Of a DNA stretch of 64,000 nt, positions 36,127-44,065 are shown piece after piece; positions within the stretch are counted from its first letter, which is position 1; every line of letters begins with the position of its first letter. The position numbers and the translations under genes are program-made. The stretch comes from Methylomagnum ishizawai (GTDB taxonomy: Bacteria; Pseudomonadota; Gammaproteobacteria; Methylococcales; Methylococcaceae), in NCBI RefSeq assembly GCF_019670005.1, contig NZ_AP019783.1, positions 826,501 through 890,500 on the forward strand, in the 5' to 3' direction. A model generated the notes under the pieces. That model was not told the origin of the DNA. It was given only the letters and a program-made list of their open reading frames with translations, and made no database searches.

Positions 36127-36543
36127 CTACGGAATGAAGATGGGATTATCCTGGATTTCCTCCATGCACTCCTGTAGCGATAAACCCTGGAAGACCTCAA
36201 ACCATTGCCCCGTATGCCGCATATAGCTCAGATTAAACCTATCGAGTTGAACGTATTCCAAGCGTGCGAATTTGACCTCGAAATCCGGGGACACCGCTTC
36301 TGGAAATGGGCAACAATATTTGCCTTGCACGTAGAAATACTGGCGATACCACTTGGTGTCGAGGTCGATCAGGTAGTTGAACTGAGGATCGGCAGGCGGC
36401 GGCTGAATATGCTTGGGTTTCAACACCGTCTCGACCCAATGATCCGCCTTGGCTTTGACCTCTGCTTTGAAATGCTCCGAAACGGTCGGTGCCTTGGGCT
36501 TAGGTGGCGAATAGACCCACATTTTTTTCGGTTTCTTTGTCAT
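36127..36543 (-). CDS. Hypothetical protein, basic N-terminus
   Basis: 138 residues. A Lys/Pro-rich start (MTKKPKKMWVYSPPKPKAPTVSEHFKAEVKAKA) precedes an aromatic-rich core (NYLIDLDTKWYRQYFYVQGKYCCPFPEAVSPDFEVKFARLEYVQ). A single CC pair is present. I recognise no domain. It heads the leftward run ending at 34107. Confidence 0.6.
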   Translation of the reverse strand: MTKKPKKMWVYSPPKPKAPTVSEHFKAEVKAKADHWVETVLKPKHIQPPPADPQFNYLIDLDTKWYRQYFYVQGKYCCPFPEAVSPDFEVKFARLEYVQLDRFNLSYMRHTGQWFEVFQGLSLQECMEEIQDNPIFIP

Positions 36544-36685
36544 GGTGTATCCAAAGTTAAGAGGCAGGTGGCAACATAATCAGCCTAATACTATCAAACT
36601 AAAACATTGAACACTTTGCCAAGAAGTCGCTATGTTCACCGCTCTTGCCACCAAGTCTGCCATATCTCAAAATATCTGTTTGCTA

Positions 36686-37150
36686 TCAGTGCAAAGATTT
36701 GTCTACCTTGCCATCAGAATGTACAGAGGAAATAGTAATTCTGAAGCCTTGTCCTTCTGGTACAAGATCAAAGTCAACTATAAAATGCTTGTCGTTGGGA
36801 TATAACTCATCCTTGCGTTCGATGAAGTATTTTACAACCTCCAACATCCCTATAAGATGAGAGGGCCTCTCACGATTAACTACACCAGATTGCGCGGCTT
36901 TTAGCTCAAGCTCGAATTCTTCTAATACTGAGGAATCGCCGCTTTTTAGAAATTCAATCAACTTAGCTGGTCGCTCTTCTACTGGAAATACAGCCACATT
37001 CCAGCCTACCGCTGCCAATGGAATTACTTTTCTATATTCGTCCTCTGTAGGATTTTTTGACAGCAGAGGCTCAATCATTATGCTGATAGCATTAGACAAT
37101 TTACTTGATTCTTGGTGCCTGTCTTTTTTTCTGCGACTTGCTTTGCCCAT
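36686..37150 (-). CDS. Hypothetical protein, MGKASRRKK start
   Basis: 154 residues. The start MGKASRRKKDRHQ is a basic N-terminus seen in many small uncharacterised proteins. The core is mixed alpha/beta (IPLAAVGWNVAVFPVEERPAKLIEFL, DKHFIVDFDLVPEGQGFRITISSV). No catalytic motif is seen. It is transcribed leftward from its own promoter region, opposite to the H-NS-like gene. Confidence 0.58.
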   Translation of the reverse strand: MGKASRRKKDRHQESSKLSNAISIMIEPLLSKNPTEDEYRKVIPLAAVGWNVAVFPVEERPAKLIEFLKSGDSSVLEEFELELKAAQSGVVNRERPSHLIGMLEVVKYFIERKDELYPNDKHFIVDFDLVPEGQGFRITISSVHSDGKVDKSLH

Positions 37151-37387
37151 GATTAGACCTCAATTTTCAATATGCACGGATTGTTTGGAGCTCCTAGTGC
37201 ATTGTAGCTTATGCTTTGATGGTGAAGGTAGGCTAGAGCAACAAGCAACAAAGCAGGGATTATTAAAGCGACAGATCAAGTAATTGCCGCTTCCGCTACC
37301 CTTGCTACTTTTCATCGATTATGTTTTATTGAGCCTACACCTTGAATGCAAGGCGTGAGCATTCTTTCAATAACATGGGAAATACAA

Positions 37388-37756
37388 ATGACCGAAATCG
37401 ATCTTAACAATTTAGGTGCACTTAGTCTCGAAGCACTCGCCGATTACAAGGAAAAGATCGAAAAGGCTTTTCTCGAAAAGCAAATCGAGAACAAAAAGCA
37501 GGCCCTAGATCAGATCAAATCATTGGTAGACACAGGTGGAATTACGCAGCAAGAGTTGGCGGCACATCTTGGCTTTACGTTTGGAACGGCTGAAGCTATA
37601 GAAAAGCCTGCTCGCAAAAGCAAAGGCCAAAAGGTCGCCGCCAAATATTCAGACCCAGCCACGGGCAAGACCTGGACTGGACGCGGCATGAAACCGAAAT
37701 GGATGAAGGAATATATAGAGCAAGGGAAAAGTGTCGAGGAATTCGAGATCAAATAA
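37388..37756 (+). CDS. H-NS-family nucleoid protein
   Basis: 122 residues. An N-terminal oligomerising coiled coil (LEALADYKEKIEKAFLEKQIENKKQALDQIKSLV) and a C-terminal DNA-binding end with the H-NS-like core KYSDPATGKTWTGRGMKPKWMKEYIEQGKS. Such proteins silence AT-rich foreign DNA. Its location inside the AT-rich island suggests it controls island genes or binds them as a xenogeneic silencer. The start at 37388 gives the standard family length. Confidence 0.9.
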   Translation: MTEIDLNNLGALSLEALADYKEKIEKAFLEKQIENKKQALDQIKSLVDTGGITQQELAAHLGFTFGTAEAIEKPARKSKGQKVAAKYSDPATGKTWTGRGMKPKWMKEYIEQGKSVEEFEIK

Positions 37757-37786
37757 GCTCAGACAAAGCGGGCAACAGAAATAACC

Positions 37787-37821
37787 TAGGTTGGGTTGGG
37801 CATTAGTGCTTGTCCAACCTA
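37787..37821. terminator. Hairpin after the H-NS-like gene
   Basis: TAGGTTGG (37787-37794) pairs with CCAACCTA (37814-37821), an 8-bp perfect stem. It is flanked by a second pair, ATAAC...GTTAT. It probably terminates the H-NS-like gene. It was tested as an integron attC and did not match the core-site consensus. Confidence 0.45.
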
Positions 37822-37931
37822 CTCTTTGTTATGATTTAGGGTGAGTTATATATCAGATAATTGTGGCATGAAATGAGCATCTGAGGATGCAATCAAGCAA
37901 TAGATGTACCCGCAAAATTGAATAAAGGCTT

Positions 37932-38108
37932 CTATTTCTCTGTGGCCTTGCCCTCGACCTGAGGCGCATCCTCTCCAATAAGCATAGGCTTGTTATCTTT
38001 CCAAACCACAGCGTAGTGACCTAAGCGTTTCTTTTGGTCTAACGCCTTGTGAACGGCTTTCTTTAGGCTCTCCAAGATCACTAGGCTTTCATCTGAAGGA
38101 GTGTTCAT
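37932..38108 (-). CDS. Small partner protein of zeta-like toxin
   Basis: 58 residues: [49 protein letters not shown] and a short tail. Its ATG overlaps the toxin stop by 4 bp, so the two are translationally coupled. The core [15 protein letters not shown] recurs in the separate gene at 48589-48786, so this is a real family. It is probably the antitoxin or regulator of the toxin, although zeta's classical partner epsilon is unlike it. That role is inferred from coupling and size. Confidence 0.65.
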   Translation of the reverse strand: MNTPSDESLVILESLKKAVHKALDQKKRLGHYAVVWKDNKPMLIGEDAPQVEGKATEK

Positions 38109-38677
38109 GGTATCGCGTTCGCTGATATGACTTGATAATTAAACTCATGAATAACGTTGCGAATATTTTGCGTTTGCTCAAAAATCAACTGGGGAGCTTC
38201 TCCATCATTCATATAACAGATACAACGATCAACTTTGAATGAATACCAGTTCAAGAGATTGTGTAAGCTTCGAGAAAAACGTCGCTCTAAATCCTTGAGT
38301 GGAATATTGTGACCACCATGAGCCACTCTTTCCGCAACTCGCAGCTTAGACATTTCCAAACTCGGCAATGCTAGATAGATTAGCTCTACAGCCCAACTCT
38401 GCGCCTTTAGCTTATCGATTAAGCTCAAATAAGTTCTGCCTGAAAGCGTTGTTTCAAAAGCAAAGCTCTCATTTCTATGAATACTGCTTTCTACTCGATC
38501 CAAGAAAATACGGCTTGCTGCCAACATAGATTGCTCTGGTGCAAAAGGCGACAGGCCAGCAGCAATTAAATCAGCATTTACGAAATTAAGGCACTTTGCA
38601 ATTTCTGGTAAATACTCAAGAGCGAAGGTAGTTTTACCCGCTCCGTTTGGTCCAGCGATAATCCAACAAGTAGCCAT
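38105..38677 (-). CDS. Zeta-toxin-family kinase
   Basis: 190 residues from [23 protein letters not shown]; a TTG nine bases further upstream is possible. The Walker A (GPNGAGKT) is followed by [13 protein letters not shown] (substrate Asp) and [13 protein letters not shown], the signature of zeta-like UDP-N-acetylglucosamine kinases and related P-loop toxins. [25 protein letters not shown] gives the arginine lid. It would phosphorylate a sugar nucleotide and stop growth unless inhibited. Confidence 0.88.
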   Translation of the reverse strand: MATCWIIAGPNGAGKTTFALEYLPEIAKCLNFVNADLIAAGLSPFAPEQSMLAASRIFLDRVESSIHRNESFAFETTLSGRTYLSLIDKLKAQSWAVELIYLALPSLEMSKLRVAERVAHGGHNIPLKDLERRFSRSLHNLLNWYSFKVDRCICYMNDGEAPQLIFEQTQNIRNVIHEFNYQVISANAIP

Positions 38678-38961
38678 GATAACCAAAGATTATAGAGCCA
38701 TCGAAGACATTGGAGGGCTTTTGCGCCGCAAATTCACGCTGACGCCGCCACTGCTCGAACTCGTTCTGCAACTCGTCATTGCCGTTGTCGCCGTCAACGA
38801 CGCGCTCAGCATCAATTCCGAATGAACGCTTGCTCTATCACGGGTAGCGGAATACCGCGCACAAGCTGAGCTGCTAAAATGCTTGCACAGTAGTATTGCC
38901 TCAATTGAGGTTGCGGCTTTCTGGTTTAAGTCCAAATCAATCTATTCAGCGGAGCAAAGCA

Positions 38962-39390
38962 ATGAGTAAGATCAAGTTTTCACTTGCAATCATGGTCGCA
39001 GCCTGTGCGGTCATGAGTTTCAACGCACATGCTATCAATAAGGAATACCGCAAGATGCTGGAGCGGTCAGGGTGCACACAGGTCACCGAAGCGCAAGGTT
39101 GCGATATCAACAAGACGAAGGCGGAAAATGCGAAGGCGGGATTTGGTACGCCAAGTCACGCCAAGTCCACGCCAACCCCGAAATACAAGGATCTTGCCGG
39201 TAAGAACTCGATTGGCGCCATCGACACCATGACCGAGCGTGGCTTCAAAAATGTCGATTCTTTCGAGAGCGGCAACACGCAATACGGAATTTACTACCAT
39301 CCGGGCAGCCACCTTTGTGTCCAGCTCACCATGGCAGACGCCAAGGTGATCGCCGCAGACGACATCCATTCCCACCCCAAGTGTCATTAA
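38962..39390 (+). CDS. Secreted small protein of unknown family
   Basis: 142 residues from the ATG with GGAGCAAAGCA upstream. A clear signal peptide (MSKIKFSLAIMVAACAVMSF, cut near NAHA) gives a mature periplasmic or exported protein of about 120 residues. Four cysteines in the mature part (SGCTQVTEAQGCD, HLCVQL, HPKCH) could form two disulphides. The C-terminus ends in a His/Cys-rich DDIHSHPKCH. Function unknown. Confidence 0.7.
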   Translation: MSKIKFSLAIMVAACAVMSFNAHAINKEYRKMLERSGCTQVTEAQGCDINKTKAENAKAGFGTPSHAKSTPTPKYKDLAGKNSIGAIDTMTERGFKNVDSFESGNTQYGIYYHPGSHLCVQLTMADAKVIAADDIHSHPKCH

Positions 39391-39399
39391 CGAAGCGTC

Positions 39400-39417
39400 G
39401 GTTCTTGCAAAAGAACC
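39400..39417 (+). terminator. Short hairpin after the secreted protein gene
   Basis: GGTTCTT-gcaa-AAGAACC is a perfect 7-bp stem with a GNRA-type tetraloop, 10 bp past the stop at 39390. There is no long T run, so termination strength is uncertain. Confidence 0.5.
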
Positions 39418-39544
39418 CGGCTTAACTACTTCTACTTCGTTCAAGCCTAGCCTGCATGGAAGCAGGCATGAATGATGTGATCACGGAACCAGTTGCGCCA
39501 GATACTTTCTACGCCATGTTGCTTAAATGGTTGCCTTCAAATAC

Positions 39545-39811
39545 TCAAAACAGAAAGTAGCCGTAGTACTCATTTATGGCTTTTCCAGTTGTCGCCATTG
39601 CCCTCCGTCCAACCATCTTTCGCATCAGACGGAGAGTAACTCCGTTGGTGCTGACATGCTTCAAATATTCAGCTTTGGCTCGTTCCGAGTCTTCGGTTAG
39701 CCACCAGGAGAGCGTGGCTAATTCACGCTGATAATAAGCCTTGACTTGCTTGCTATTAGACGGAGCGATGGCAAACAACGCTTGCTTATACCAGCGAATT
39801 CGCGATTTATC
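39545..39811 (-). pseudogene. Frameshifted relic related to that at 53656
   Basis: One frame encodes RIRWYKQALFAIAPSNSKQVKAYYQRELATLSWWLTEDSERAKAEYLKHVS. A shifted frame continues ERWLDGGQWRQLEKP to a stop. The same two blocks (WWPTEEPARAK and EKWLNGGQWRQLEN) occur at 53656-53842, also out of frame with each other. Both are decayed members of one gene family that I cannot name. The 5' end is missing at a TAG upstream of residue ALDKS. Confidence 0.5.
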
Positions 39812-39948
39812 TAAAGCCTAGTCTAAGCAATTCACCCAACTATTTTCCCTAGCAATGCGTCACCGCATCATGCCCAAGCATGGTCGTCAATCTCGCTTGC
39901 CCAGCGTTTGCCTTATTCCCAAAATGTAAAACTCACTTGGAGATTACC

Positions 39949-40590
39949 ATGAAAATCAGCAAGAGATTCACCGATACCTTGGCGCAAGTACAAGCTGGCA
40001 TTAACGAGTTAATGAATATGGCTTATATGCAGGAGTCAGAATATGTCACTGACAAAGATTTAGATACAGGAGCATACAAGTTCTACGACTCAGAAAGCGA
40101 GGAATTTCTACGTGTTCTGCTCGACCTGTTGCAGGTCATCAACTATGGCTATCCACCAAGTACGTTTGAACTGAATATCAATTCATGCTTTTTGTTCGAC
40201 AAACTACCAGAGTTCGACCAACAAATTGAGCTGCATTATGCAACGGTAGTTGGTGATGAAAGGGAAGCCTTTGAATCCGTGTATACAAACAAGCTCTTGC
40301 CGCACTGTCGCGAGAAAGGCTTTGACTTGGCAGAATGTTCGACGGTCTATTATCTGATTGGTAGTGGCGAAGGAATAAGGTTTGATTTTATGAGCAATGC
40401 AGAAAGAGTGATTAACTCAGGCTTTTCTGTTGATGAGGTGTTAGAGCTATTCAAGGCAGAAGCTCGTGGTGAGCCTGAGAGCTTTACGAAGGAAGCTTAT
40501 GCAGGATACTTGGTCGATCCTTCGTTGGGAAATAGAGTGCGTGTTTCTGTTTGGGCTTTACATAGGACTCCATCGCTGAATAAACATTGA
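39949..40590 (+). CDS. Hypothetical protein
   Basis: 213 residues from MKISKRFTDTLAQVQAG, with TTGGAGATTACC as ribosome site. It is acidic and mixed alpha/beta, with no visible catalytic motif, signal peptide or transmembrane helix (FLRVLLDLLQVINYGYPPSTFELNINSCFLFDKL). Function unknown. The gene stands alone and is followed by a large hairpin at 40704-40771. Confidence 0.65.
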   Translation: MKISKRFTDTLAQVQAGINELMNMAYMQESEYVTDKDLDTGAYKFYDSESEEFLRVLLDLLQVINYGYPPSTFELNINSCFLFDKLPEFDQQIELHYATVVGDEREAFESVYTNKLLPHCREKGFDLAECSTVYYLIGSGEGIRFDFMSNAERVINSGFSVDEVLELFKAEARGEPESFTKEAYAGYLVDPSLGNRVRVSVWALHRTPSLNKH

Positions 40591-40703
40591 TTACTTCACA
40601 AATATTCTAGCTAGGATGTGTTACCTATAGTTGGTGGTCATTAAATTAAAGCTCAAAGCTCAAGCGTTCGCACTTTTTTGGTTTTTATGAAAGCTAATAA
40701 TAG

Positions 40704-40771
40704 TGGGCCGATCTAGCTAGTGACTTAAGTGCAGTGAGGCTCACTTAGTAAGCACAAGCCAAATCGGCCCA
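40704..40771. other. Long imperfect hairpin
   Basis: Outer arms TGGGCCGAT (40704-40712) and ATCGGCCCA (40763-40771) are perfect complements. Inside, ACTTAAGTG and CACTTAGT give a further imperfect stem. It lies in the 220-bp space between two converging genes, so a bidirectional terminator is the simplest reading. A folded DNA site or small RNA cannot be excluded. Confidence 0.45.
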
Positions 40772-41145
40772 TTGAGAAAAAACCCAGCATACTCCCTTGC
40801 TGTAGGTATCGATTATTTAACCATCATCCTGTTGAGCACAAATGCCAAAGCCTCTTCGGCCTTTTCAAGGGAAGGATAAGTCTCGTCGTTGCAAACCATT
40901 CCCCATACCACCCGCTGAATCTTGTCATCCGTGATTTTCGACATGAAAAGCAACACATCGGTAGGGTAGCCATAAATCTTACCAGACAGTTTGATTTCAG
41001 TATCGGCAGCGATTTCCTGATTTTTCAAACGTTTGAATTGGTATGTAATATAACTTTTGACAACAGCATCAAGATCCAAGAGTTCAGAGGTGGCTCCGGT
41101 TGTTTGAACAGGATTTAAGCCGGGATAAGTGGATACCCTGCTGGG

Positions 41146-41976
41146 TTAAGCGGCCTTGGGAAGGGCCGGTTGGGATTTGAAGTAGACCTCATCCGGGGTT
41201 TGGCTGTCCAGGCTCGAATGGGGCCGCCGGGTATTGTAGAAGTCCAGGTATCGCCCGATGGATTCGCGGGCCTCGCGGACCGAGCCATAGGCTTTGAGGT
41301 AGACCTCCTCGTACTTCACCGTCCGCCAGAGGCGCTCGACGAAGACGTTGTCGCGCCAGGCGCCCTTGCCGTCCATGCTGATGCGGATGTCCCGGTCGGT
41401 CAGCACCTCGATGAACTCCCCGCTGGTGAACTGGGAGCCTTGGTCGGTGTTGACGATATCCGGCGGGCCGTAGCGGCGCAGCGCCTCCTCCAGGGCCTCG
41501 ACGCAGAAACTGGCATCCATGCAGATCGACACCCGATGGGCCAGGACCTTGCGGCTGGCCCAGTCGAGGACCACGCACAGGTAGACGAAGCCCCGGGCCA
41601 TCGGGATGTAGGTTATGTCCAAGGCCCAGACCCTGTTGGGCTGGTCGATGGTCAGGCCGCGCAGCAGATAGGGGTAGACCTTGTGGGCCGGATGCTTCTG
41701 GCTGGTCTTGGGACGCCGGTAAAGCGCCTCGATGCCCATCTTCCGCATCAGCGTGGAGATATGCCGCCGACCGGCACGGAAGCCTTCGCGGCGCAGCATG
41801 TCCCGCAACAGCCGGGCTCCCATGAAGGGGTGTTCTAGGTGCAATTCGTCGATCCGCCGCATCAGCGCCAGGTCGGAGTCCGGCACCGGCTTGGGCGCGT
41901 AGTAGGCGCTGCCCCGGCTGATGCCGAGCAATTCCGCCTGCCGGGTCAGGGAAACATCATGGTCCCGGTCGATCAT
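41146..41976 (-). CDS. IS3-family OrfB (DDE integrase)
   Basis: 276 residues. HTH_21-like N-terminus (HPFMGARLLRDMLRREGFRAGRRHISTLMRKMGIEALYRRP), then the integrase core: Asp in RVWALDITYIPMA, Asp in IVNTDQGSQFTS, Glu in VFVERLWRTVKYEEVYL. The C-terminus has FYNTRRPHSSLDSQTPDEVYF. It overlaps OrfA by 4 bp and is intact. Confidence 0.93.
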   Translation of the reverse strand: MIDRDHDVSLTRQAELLGISRGSAYYAPKPVPDSDLALMRRIDELHLEHPFMGARLLRDMLRREGFRAGRRHISTLMRKMGIEALYRRPKTSQKHPAHKVYPYLLRGLTIDQPNRVWALDITYIPMARGFVYLCVVLDWASRKVLAHRVSICMDASFCVEALEEALRRYGPPDIVNTDQGSQFTSGEFIEVLTDRDIRISMDGKGAWRDNVFVERLWRTVKYEEVYLKAYGSVREARESIGRYLDFYNTRRPHSSLDSQTPDEVYFKSQPALPKAA

Positions 41977-42278
41977 CGCTTTGCGCTCAGCTTTCCGGCC
42001 TTGCTGAGCGCGCCGGATAAAAAATCGATCTCCAGTGCCTGTTGGCCGATCTTGGCGTGCAGGGCTCTAAGGTCCACGACGGGGTCCTTCTTGCCCTCCT
42101 CGCCACCGAACACGCTGGCGGCCCGCTCCAAAAGCTGGCTCCGCCACTCGCCGATCTGGGTCGGATGGATATCGAATTCCTGTGCCAACTCGGCCAGGGT
42201 CTTCTCGCCCCGCAGGGCCGCCAGGGCCACTTTGGCCTTGAAACTCGCCGAATGGTTGCGGCGTGGTCGTTTGCTCAT
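41973..42278 (-). CDS. IS3-family OrfA
   Basis: 101 residues from MSKRPRRNHSASFKAKVALAAL, the usual N-terminus of this group. The HTH is TLAELAQEFDIHPTQIGEWRSQLLE, followed by a short coiled coil (DLRALHAKIGQQALEIDFLSGALSKA). The frame stays open further 5' but only into the IS end. Confidence 0.9.
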   Translation of the reverse strand: MSKRPRRNHSASFKAKVALAALRGEKTLAELAQEFDIHPTQIGEWRSQLLERAASVFGGEEGKKDPVVDLRALHAKIGQQALEIDFLSGALSKAGKLSAKR

Positions 42279-42710
42279 CGTATGCTCCAGTCCATCGGCG
42301 TTGCCCACGCCGTCGGGGAGCAGTTTATCCACTTAGCCGACTGTTCAGATTTCCGAGGCCACCTCTTTCCGACCGAAAAAGGCTTCTTCGTATATTTTTG
42401 ATTTTTTTACGAATTCGTTGCAACTTAACCTGATCCGATTCTGTCATTTTTGAAGTCATCAAGCTGATTGCTTGTTGCCGTAGGAACGGGTTATTTTTTA
42501 CGTTGATTTTCTCCTTTTCCTCATTCTTCACACCATCACCTTCATTGGATTCCGGTTGAAGCTCCACGATTCCAAGGTTGGGGTTGTTATCATATTTAGC
42601 AGTTGACATATAAACACCTCTTATTAATCTTCCGATCATCAGGAATGATTAAGCCCAAACAAGCCGGTTGCGGATAGCTGCATGCAGTGGACCCATTTTA
42701 TATAAAGGGT

Positions 42711-42738
42711 GAAAAACGGTTTTTTTCAGCCGTTTTTC
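42711..42738. terminator. Symmetric hairpin with A and T tracts
   Basis: GAAAAACGG (42711-42719) and CCGTTTTTC (42730-42738) are perfect complements around a T-rich loop. A/T-rich arms on both sides could terminate either strand. A second, weaker G/C plus A-tract block (AAAAAAAGCGGCTGATTTTT) follows. Confidence 0.55.
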
Positions 42739-43213
42739 AAGGGCATTAAAAAAAGCGGCTGATTTTTGAGGAGCCATTGACAAATGGATAGCATTGTTGT
42801 AGGCAGAAGAATCCAACTTTTTACATACAACTGGGTGCAGTAAGTCGGAGCCGCTATCAAGTGCAGCCTTCAGTAAAAAGGGGGGAAGGTCGAAGCTCTC
42901 TGAGTAAGAACTTATAGGTAATGGCGAGAGTAGGCGTTAACGCCACATGGGATTTGACGGCGTACTACACTGTTCGGAAGAGGTGACAAAAGCGGAACCC
43001 CTAATAAACAGGGGCATTTTTGTAGGCGGAACCTTAGGACTGCTCAACAAGGCAGTTCCTGGTGAGCATGAGAGAGTTAGGAAAGGGAAGCGTACTCTGG
43101 AAGCTTGATTGATCCTTCGTTGCAGAATCGATTTCGTGCACCCGCATGGGGGGCTTTGAAAGCCATTAAGCCTTAGAGTACTTTATGAGTATTTCAACTA
43201 GAAAGTACTGACT
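42739..43213. other. 475-bp gene-free region with palindrome
   Basis: No open frame with a plausible start and composition is found. The stretch holds a perfect 12-bp palindrome GGCGTTAACGCC near 42935-42946, a small stem CCCCT-aataaac-AGGGG near 42998-43014, and purine-rich tracts. The base composition is more even than in the neighbouring genes. It may be a decayed element or a structured RNA, and neither can be shown here. Confidence 0.35.
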
Positions 43214-43927
43214 CTAATTGTTCATAATTAAATTGAAAGCCTGAAGTTTAGGCACTATTTTCATGCAGGCTTGATCTACACAATCACCAATAATCCATAC
43301 TTGACCATTGCCAAGCATTAAGCCTTTGCTTCCTACCGATTCAACCTGCTCGTATGGAAAAGTTGCCATGAATCGCTTAAATTCTTCGTTGATCAAGCGA
43401 TTGTAGTATCTGACAAACTCAGCTTTGTTCTTCGCTTCGATAATCTTGTTGGTATTGAAGTTGAAAGGATAACTTGCTAGATCGGCCAATTGGTCAACCT
43501 GATTGTTCTTGACGTATGTTTGCATGTTCCTGAACATTATCCTAAGGGCGGTCTCTTCGATGCCAGTGGAACCCATGTCAGGAGTTTTGCCGGATAACGA
43601 CTTTGCAGGCTCAGGGCTAACTGAATTCAATACGCCTATTCTTTGCGTGTAGGCTTGCTTTAAGCAGTCGATATTTGCACAGCTATTCCGTTGAGTCTTT
43701 AGCCAACTACGCTGATCTTGAGTAAGCGAAGCCGAGTTACCTGATTTTGCCAAGTTGGTACGGTAAATCTCGGAAAGTTGCTCATCAAGTGCCGATAATT
43801 GCGAATGATTGCAGATTAGCTTTTCAACCTGGGTGCCTGCTTTTACGCAATCAAAACTAGCGGCAATCGAAGTATTGGCAAGCATAATTGTTATTGCTAC
43901 AGCTAAAATGCTTTGACTCTTGCTCAT
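43214..43927 (-). CDS. LprI-like secreted protein
   Basis: 237 residues. A signal peptide (MSKSQSILAVAITIMLANTSIAA) is followed by the LprI/DUF1311 lysozyme-inhibitor-like domain at about 25-100 (SFDCVKAGTQVEKLICNHSQLSALDEQLSEIYR, LTQDQRSWLKTQRNSCANIDCLKQAYTQRI), with its conserved cysteines. A C-terminal domain of about 120 residues, with one further cysteine pair (GDCVDQACMKIV), is not recognised. It acts in the periplasm. Inhibition of lysozyme is a possibility drawn only from the N-terminal family. Confidence 0.8.
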   Translation of the reverse strand: MSKSQSILAVAITIMLANTSIAASFDCVKAGTQVEKLICNHSQLSALDEQLSEIYRTNLAKSGNSASLTQDQRSWLKTQRNSCANIDCLKQAYTQRIGVLNSVSPEPAKSLSGKTPDMGSTGIEETALRIMFRNMQTYVKNNQVDQLADLASYPFNFNTNKIIEAKNKAEFVRYYNRLINEEFKRFMATFPYEQVESVGSKGLMLGNGQVWIIGDCVDQACMKIVPKLQAFNLIMNN

Positions 43928-44065
43928 GCTTCAGGCCATTTTAATTTTCTTGAACTTGGTCAGGTATTCCTAAACGCAAGAATGCAACTAGAAATCTGCA
44001 CTTCAAAACTAAAGCGGCTTACATTTAAGCCCATCTTTTCATGGCATTGAAGGCAATGTTACATG

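Larger units (their letters stand above)
41086..42366. mobile_element. IS3-family insertion sequence
   Basis: 1281 bp with inverted ends AGAGGTGGC(T/C)(C/T)CGG and further paired blocks (TGAACAG, TAAGTGGAT). A 3-bp TTC target duplication lies at 41083-41085 and 42367-42369. It contains OrfA and OrfB on the minus strand. The relic at 13213-13274 is one end of the same or a closely related element. Confidence 0.92.
40813..42609 (-). pseudogene. Hypothetical protein gene split by IS3 element
   Basis: 5' part: 42609 down to 42367 (MSTAKYDNNPNLGIVELQPE...KLQRIRKKIKNIRRSLFRSE). 3' part: 41082 down to 40813 (LLDLDAVVKSYITYQFKRLKNQEI...LAFVLNRMMVK). Removing the IS and one copy of its TTC duplication gives one frame of 170 residues across RSE-LLD. 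AAGAGGTG precedes the ATG at 42609. The N-terminus is polar and disordered; the C-terminal 100 residues look folded (IKLSGKIYGYPTDVLLFMSKI). Function unknown. Confidence 0.88.

Noticed and set aside
37787-37821. Possible integron attC site in the small-gene island
   Set aside because: The hairpin lacks the RYYYAAC and GTTRRRY core boxes, and no integron integrase or cassette-like regular spacing is seen.
38690-38935. 81-codon minus frame and a 49-codon plus frame (38676-38825) before the secreted protein gene
   Set aside because: Neither has a convincing start or a recognisable family; the plus frame is hydrophobic but too short to support.
42739-43213. Possible group II intron or retron RNA
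   Set aside because: No domain V-like stem or reverse transcriptase could be identified; left as an unexplained noncoding region.
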